The notes beneath the pieces were generated by a model. It did no database searches. It had not been told where the DNA came from and was given only the letters and a program-made list of their open reading frames with translations. From contig OY759215.1 of assembly GCA_963662175.1 (NCBI GenBank), forward strand, positions 50,609,213-50,673,212: a stretch of 64,000 nucleotides of DNA, read 5' to 3'. This DNA is from Aradus depressus (Eukaryota; Arthropoda; Insecta; Hemiptera; Aradidae). Made by a program: the position numbers and the translations under genes. Below, piece by piece: positions 58,457 through 64,000 of the stretch (within the stretch, counting starts at the first letter, position 1; each line of letters begins with the position of its first letter).

Positions 58457-59081
58457 CTTGCCTTCGGATCTAGATAGAACGGGAAGTCAGAGTGAGGAGG
58501 AAACAGGAAAGGGATAAGAGCAGAATATGCTTAGGTAGCAGTATACCATCCCATTCTGTTGTTAACATTGAAAAAAAGGAGTAAATGGCCAAGTTGATGA
58601 TGATGAAATAACTTTAATTTTTTTTTACATCATTCATATACATTCTAATCAGAAAATACTTGCAAAACTATTATTATAATAGCGCAATAATGTATAATAC
58701 TAACTGTATAATATGATAACTGATATTTCAACATCGATAGTTATTAAAAATATATCTAAGAGAACACATCAAAATATTAATACATTTTGGAGTGTATTTT
58801 TATGTCGTAAAATGCTGTTTTAAGAGTGAGATCGGTTACAAAAAACTACATTTTTCTGTCGAAAAATCTAAAAAACAATTTGAAGTTTGGCTACACTGTA
58901 CTTTAACGAACCTCTCGTACAGTTCGATTAGTTGTTCAACCCTTTCTCATTTGTCGTATTTGCTTAAGTTATTAATTGTTTGCTTGGTCGTCAGTATGAG
59001 ACAAGTCAGATAATTCTGAGTTGTGTTAATTGTTTAAGGTGTTCTTTGTTAATAACTTTGAGATAGTGGTCATTTGTTGAC

Positions 59082-60461
59082 ATGGATAAAATTAAAACGT
59101 TCAAACTTCCAAATTGCGCTATTTGTTGCTGCGCCTTTACTATTAATGGTAATAAAAAATAGATTATTCGTTATATTTGTATTTTATAAGATTATTAACG
59201 TATATATGTTTTCATAAGTCCATTCAATTCAATACTGCTTTTTTAACGAATATTTTATGTATTCAATATAACAAGCCACTCATGTTAAATTTTTTTTAAA
59301 TTCTTACGTCGTGTTTATATTAACTCAGGCACAATTTCAATAACTTGTTTATAATGACCTTCAATAGATTGTGTTTTGGATGCTCATCACGGTCAAAATA
59401 TTTTACGAAAATAACCTAAAGAGCTAACTGTTCTTGAAGATCTTTCTATTGTTTCATAAGTATTTGGTTTCAGTGTTGCTGTAATCTTCCCATTATTGAC
59501 AATTATTCCTGAAACGATTGTTATTCCTGTAGTCGACCGTTCTAACAGTTGGGGTTAGATGAACAAAGTTGTTATTGTTTACAATCCATGTTTTTCATGA
59601 ACTGGCAGCCGAGCCTCATATGAAGACATTTTTTTTTTTTTTTCAAGCGGTTGCAAGTAGAATAATCAAATTAAGAAATTAACTGTACTATAAGAAATAT
59701 TTGGAGGCCCGGTGTTAATGGCAATTGAATGAGGTTACTAATGATTATGGTTAACGAATGAGTACAATTTCGACTCCTATCATTATTTATTTACATATAA
59801 GATACTCTGCCTTTTATGGCGGTCTTAGATTTACGTATGGATCTATTATCGACGGAAAATATATATAAAATATCATATATAGTTTTAGCGATAGTAACCT
59901 GACAATTACCTTCCCCAGTTTGTTCATGCCTTTGAATTTAATTTCATGTTTTGAAACATTTATTTGCAGAAATGTTTTCAGAAAAAACATGAGTTCGAAT
60001 ATAAAAACTGTTATTTTTTATAGTTAAAGTCAATTTAATTTGTAGGTACTTTCTTCGCCTTGTTTCTGTTTTATTTTCACACTTTTTTTTTTTTTTGCGA
60101 TTTAAGAGAAAATAATATAATATTGTCTTTCAACGAGTATACGGTTAAATTGTAGTGAAAGGGGAATATCTTGATTTCTGTATTAAAAGAAAAAAAAAAA
60201 TGATGTGGCTCTTAAGATCCTCTATACTTTGATAATTTAAATAAATAAATAAAAATATGTCCAATGACGTTTTGAATGTTATTTTACTGTTATCGTGTTT
60301 TGTTGATCAGGTTCAGTTTCAGCTCTTGTGAAATGTGTGAAGTTGCCGCTCGTTTTGCAGTGCGCGCATTCATCTTGTGAAAATTGTATTCGTAATGAAC
60401 TCAGTTTGAAAAATGAAGTTCATTGTCCTGTATGTAAACATATATCAACAGTATCCGATGA
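59082..60461 (+). CDS. C3HC4 RING-finger protein, first two exons (partial gene)
   Basis: Two exons join in phase: 59082-59148 (ATG at 59082, donor GGTAATAA, phase 1) and 60311-60461 (acceptor TGTTGATCAG, donor GTAAGT, phase 2). The joined peptide has Cys12 and Cys15 (NCAIC), Cys40-x-His42 (CAH), Cys45 and Cys48 (CENC), and Cys61 and Cys64 (CPVC), a complete C3HC4 RING. Such domains bind E2 enzymes and usually mark ubiquitin ligases or assembly factors. An N-terminal RING placed this way occurs in TRIM-like and RNF17/Qin-like proteins, among others; the rest of the gene, needed to decide, lies past the window or past the transposons downstream. The zinc ligands fall on both sides of the intron, which strongly supports the splice model. 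Confidence 0.7.
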
Positions 60462-60483
60462 GTAAGTCGTTTCACGTTACATT

Positions 60484-60577
60484 GAAAAATAAGCAGATAT
60501 TTTTTTTATTTTTATTTTCCATGTATTTTTGAAAAATAAGCAGATATTTTTTTTATTTTTATTTTCCATGTATTTTT
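60484..60577 (+). repeat. 47-bp tandem duplication in the RING gene intron
   Basis: Two perfect copies starting GAAAAATAAGCAGATATTTT at 60484 and 60531, directly after the exon 2 donor region. Confidence 0.9.
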
Positions 60578-60829
60578 ATAGACGATAAATAGAGAATGAG
60601 CGAAGTTCTACGTTTAACAATTTTGTAAAATTGAATTAAAATAAAAAACAATTTAAATAAATGGCTTAGAACTGACTCTTTAGCATGGGAATTTTTTAAC
60701 ATGTGAATATACACACAAAACAAGTTTCGCGTCACTCAAAAACTTTTATTTGCGAGTTTTGTAGTTTTTAAAGTAATGGGTCATTTTTAATATATATTTT
60801 TAAGGTAACTAAAGGGGAACCCTGTTTTA

Positions 60830-61912
60830 AGCATTTGTTTAATTAAAAGGTTAAGTTGAACTCACAAATTATGTAATCACAGTTCATTTTAATTTTGAGC
60901 TTTCATTGCTGTTCCTTTCTGTGGATTTCAAGCAAATGCCTCGTGCATACCTCTGAAGGGTGCATTTCAGTACACACGAGGCACTATGCGAAGAGGGCTT
61001 TCCAGTCGGACGAAGTGAGTCAGAGTGACATAAGGTGGTGGTAACAGCTTCGAATCACGAACTGTGGAGGGTGGGCCCCGATCAGTCCACGAGCAACGTC
61101 TGCTATGGACGACCGTTTTGTGTCAATAACTGCAAGACGAAACTGTTATGGGCCTGCTAGCGAGTTCCGCAGACACGTTCATGACGCCGCGGGATATTGT
61201 GGTGAATGACCAAACCAAAAGGAAAACCTTCATGCTAGGAGACCGTTAAATGCCCCTCCTCTGAACCTTCAGCGTTCAAAAGCCAGAATGCAGTGAGTAC
61301 TTGACCATGAAAATTGAAACTTCTTGGAATTGAGGAAATGCTTACTCGCCGATGAGACTCGGCTTGGTCTTGTGTGTCTTGGCATTTGGGTTTGAATCTA
61401 TAGATTCCCAGATTCCTCCAACAGTTGAAGGTACTCCACCAGCAGCATGATTGATCCGTTATGATCTGGGCTGCGGACACCTTTGGTGCTTGTCACGAGG
61501 TCAATGACTGCTGCTAAGTGCATGGATGACATTTGTGGAAGTCTGTTGAATTCATCGCCCAAATAATCGGAAAGCAATTCATTTTGGTAGATGATAACAT
61601 TGGACCACATGCTGGCAAGCAGGTCAAGATGTACTTACAGGTTCACTAGATTAGATTGGCCACAAGTCCCCCAGATGGTGAGGACAACCTGTTCGGGGCC
61701 TATCCTCTACAGTTCCAGAGATTCGAAACCCTTTTCATAACCTGATGACATCACTCTGTCTCACCTCTAGCCTCATTGCAACTTACTGACTGGAAAAGCC
61801 CTGGAATCGCAGTGGAAGCTCAAAATGAAACTGAACTGTAATAACTCGAACGACTTGATTCGGTTTTTGTGAAGTAAACTTTAACCTTTCCTCATAAAAA
61901 CAAATGTTTAAA
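60830..61912 (+). pseudogene. Tc1-like transposon with dead transposase
   Basis: Ends share an imperfect inverted repeat: CATTTGTTT, then AAAGGTTAA and CTCACAAA on the left, matched by CATTTGTTTTTATGAGGAAA and CTTCACAAA on the right. Inside, plus-strand fragments in several frames resemble Tc1 transposase: DDRFVSITARRN near 61108 and RRHVHDAAG (the helix-turn-helix region), then VMIWAADTFGACHE, and FILVDDNIGPHAGKQVKMY near 61580 with the second catalytic Asp of the DDE core. Many stops and frameshifts separate them. It lies in the presumed intron of the RING gene. Confidence 0.75.
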
Positions 61913-62424
61913 CTATTTGTTCTCTTTATTTACCTTACAAATATGTATTATAAATGTCCTATAAGTTTAAACTCCAAAACTCTCGTATACTGTAAAGATC
62001 ACAGGGAACGCACTTCACCCAATATACATTTTTATTCGCAAGACACCTAAACTATATATTTTTCCTATTCAACTGAATAGTCATATCTTATTTCTACTTT
62101 TCAAAACTAATAATACTAAATAACATATTTTAAAACGCATTCCCTCGCATATTTGAAGTCTTATAAAAATTTATTAATAGTAGCAATATTTTAATATAGT
62201 TTCACATTTTCCTGCCCACTTCTCGGCCCCTCGGTTCCTCTCAGATCCCATATGATACCCTCATCACCTCCATAAAGTGCCCCTTCATTTAACAACCTTT
62301 TCTTAAAATTGGAGTCATGGCTGATATGCTTCGTTCATGAGGCCATTCAAAATAAAATAAAAATAAAATAAATATTTTAAAACGCGTTGCCATGCGTTAC
62401 AATATAGTAGGTTTTTGACGGTGA
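61913..62424. other. AT-rich spacer
   Basis: No gene or known element. Two similar phrases, tattttaaaacgcattccctcgcat near 62128 (19 bases alike) and tattttaaaacgcgttgcc near 62374, suggest a small direct repeat. Confidence 0.4.
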
Positions 62425-62439
62425 TTTAAAATCTTTTTT

Positions 62440-64000
62440 GGCAAGGGCTACGTCCACGGAGAGATAGCCGGAGTACACTTCTTCAGCTGCTACTTCTCAC
62501 CAAATGAGCCCCTAGACCTCTTTGAGGCGGGACTCTTGGAACTGGTGAGGGAGGCGCGCACGCTCAAGCCCCTAGTTATAGCAGGCGATTTCAATGCCTG
62601 GGCGGTCGAGTGGGGCAGCAGGGGCACCAACCCAAGAGGGAAGGCTCTCTTGGAGGCTTTCGCCTTATTGGACTTGGTGCTGCTGAATGTGGGAAATGTC
62701 CCGACGTTCACGGGGATAGGTACGGGGTCCATCGTGGACCTTACCTTCGTCTCCCCTACCCTGTACAAGGGAGGTGGGGGCTGGAGAGTGGGTCAGGGGT
62801 ACACCGCCAGCGACCATCAGGCGATCCTGTTCGAGGTGTACCCTGTCAAGAGACTCACTCGAAGAGGAGACAGAGGGTTAGGCTCACCCCACTGGAACGT
62901 TAGGGACTTCCAGATGGACACCTTCAATCAGGCACTGGAGCTATGGCCGCCTGAGACTAACAGCGCCGGCGCAGGGAGTGCCACCGAGCAGGTAGAGGCC
63001 GTCATGCTCTGGCTCTCCCGTGCGTGCGACGTCACCATGCGAGTCAGCAAGGGTTGCATCAGGGGCCCACCGGCATATTGGTGGAATGACACCATCGCAG
63101 CTCTACGCAATGAATGCCACTCCGTCAGGCGCCAATACCAAAGGGCAAGGAAAAGGAATGGGGGTAGCGCGGAAGTGCTCCGGCAAAAGTTCGCCGAGGC
63201 CAGGCGAAACCTGCGCAAGGAGATTCAGAAGAGCAAGAGAACCTGCTGGACGGAGCTGTGTGCCGAGTTGAACGCAGACCCATGGGGTAGGGCTTACAAG
63301 ATCGTGACCAAGAAGCTCCACAAGAGCCAGCCAAAGATGGAGCCAGGGGAGGTCCAGAACATCGTGGAATGCCTCTTCCCCTGCAGCGGCGTGGCAACAT
63401 TAGAGATGGATGAAGGCGGGCCAAACGACATCCCCCCTGTCACAAGAGAGGAAATTGAAAGAGCCTGTCGACACGTCGGTGCCAACAAGGCACCCGGGCT
63501 GGATAAAATCCCAAACCGAGCCCTGAAAGCAGCAATGAAGGCCAGGCCAATGGTCTTCGCTGACGTGTACGATAAGTGTTTGAGAGCGGGGGTTTTCCCT
63601 GGTCGATGGAAAAGGCAACGTCTTGTCCTGATCCCGAAGCCGGGAAAGCCCCCAGGTGATCCTTCGGCATACAGACCCCTCTGCCTCCTTGATACAGCGG
63701 GGAAGGTGCTGGAAGGCATCATCCACGAGAGGTTGCGCGAGCATGTGGAGGCTGGCCTAACCGACAATCATTATGGGTTTCGACCAGGGAGGTCAACAAC
63801 AGATGCAGTGGAAGAGGTGAAGAATCTGGTGTGTGCAGCAATAACCGGGACGCTAAGGAGCCGGAAGCACTGCCTTATGGTCACGTTGGACATCAGCAAT
63901 GCGTTCAACTCGGCTCGGTGGGACAAGATCTGGGAGAGCCTCTTACGGGACTTCAAGATCCCCAGGTATCTGATGAAGATCATCAGGAACTACCTAAGCG
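62440..64000 (+). CDS. R1-clade LINE ORF2 fragment: endonuclease/reverse transcriptase, open at right edge
   Basis: One frame is open without stops from 62425 to the window end, over 520 codons. It starts inside the endonuclease (GKGYVHGEIAGVHFFSCYF), so the element is 5'-truncated near 62438. AGDFNAWAVEWGS and, further on, ASDHQAILFEV give the GDFN and SDH endonuclease motifs. The reverse transcriptase follows: GANKAPGLDKIPNRALKAA, SAYRPLCLLDTAGKVLE, HYGFRPGRSTTDAV and catalytic LDISNAFNSARWDKIW. The YxDD box would lie right of the window. NKAPGLDKIP and the AWAVEWGS context point to the R1 clade. GC content is much higher than the neighbours. The frame is undamaged, suggesting a recent insertion. 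There is no ATG, since the 5' part is missing. Confidence 0.88.

Noticed and set aside
58776..59013. 73-residue plus-strand frame before the RING gene
   Set aside because: No domain and no coding character; probably 5' flank or leader of the RING gene.
63020..63767. Several frames of 70-160 codons on both strands at the right end
   Set aside because: Shadows of the GC-rich R1-type reading frame.
1..64000. tRNA or rRNA genes
   Set aside because: No cloverleaf with A and B boxes or rRNA core was recognised by eye.

Overview
This window comes from a eukaryotic nuclear genome, almost certainly an arthropod and probably an insect. It has intron-containing genes, GT-AG splice sites, AT-rich spacers and an insect-like mobile element set: Jockey- and R1-type LINEs, Helitrons with internal tandem repeats, piggyBac and Tc1 relatives, and hairpin MITEs. 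Nothing bacterial or organellar was seen. I cannot name the species.

Layout. 1-1815: the 5' coding exons of an AATF/Che-1/Traube-like gene on the minus strand, running off the left edge. 2465-6574 (at least): a nearly intact Jockey-clade LINE on the minus strand, with ORF1 (zinc knuckles), ORF2 (endonuclease plus reverse transcriptase) and a poly(A) tail; one frameshift lies near the ORF2 C terminus. 7180-8922: degraded repeats. 8923-10253: a non-autonomous Helitron on the minus strand. 10284-19940: a satellite array. 20105-29266: three Helitron copies on the plus strand; copies 2 and 3 abut directly, and copy 1 abuts a broken Helitron head. 29267-42210: a second block of the satellite, with higher-order repeats. 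42211-43350: a second, internally deleted copy of the left flank. 43371-46557: a fourth Helitron copy, inverted.

48073-48876 is an intact reading frame resembling the CARF/ALS2CR8 DNA-binding domain. 49151-49354 is a hairpin MITE. 52026-54761 holds two unrelated piggyBac-type elements, each sitting in the same TTAA of a tandemly duplicated target of about 107 bp. 55861-57502 is a 1.6-kb palindrome. 57738-58156 is another MITE. 59082-60461 holds two spliced exons that together make a complete C3HC4 RING finger. About 60830-61912 is a dead Tc1-like element, and 62440-64000 is a 5'-truncated R1-clade LINE that runs off the right edge with its frame open.

Host coding content is small: AATF 5' exons, a CARF-like exon and RING-finger 5' exons. 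The rest records repeat birth. A module of the satellite matches a dispersed element found once in the AATF intron and once in the palindrome. Helitrons carry a 140-bp G-rich repeat and a 33/66-bp repeat that stays in frame. Duplications, one deletion with microhomology and repeated unequal exchange have enlarged the 10-46 kb block.
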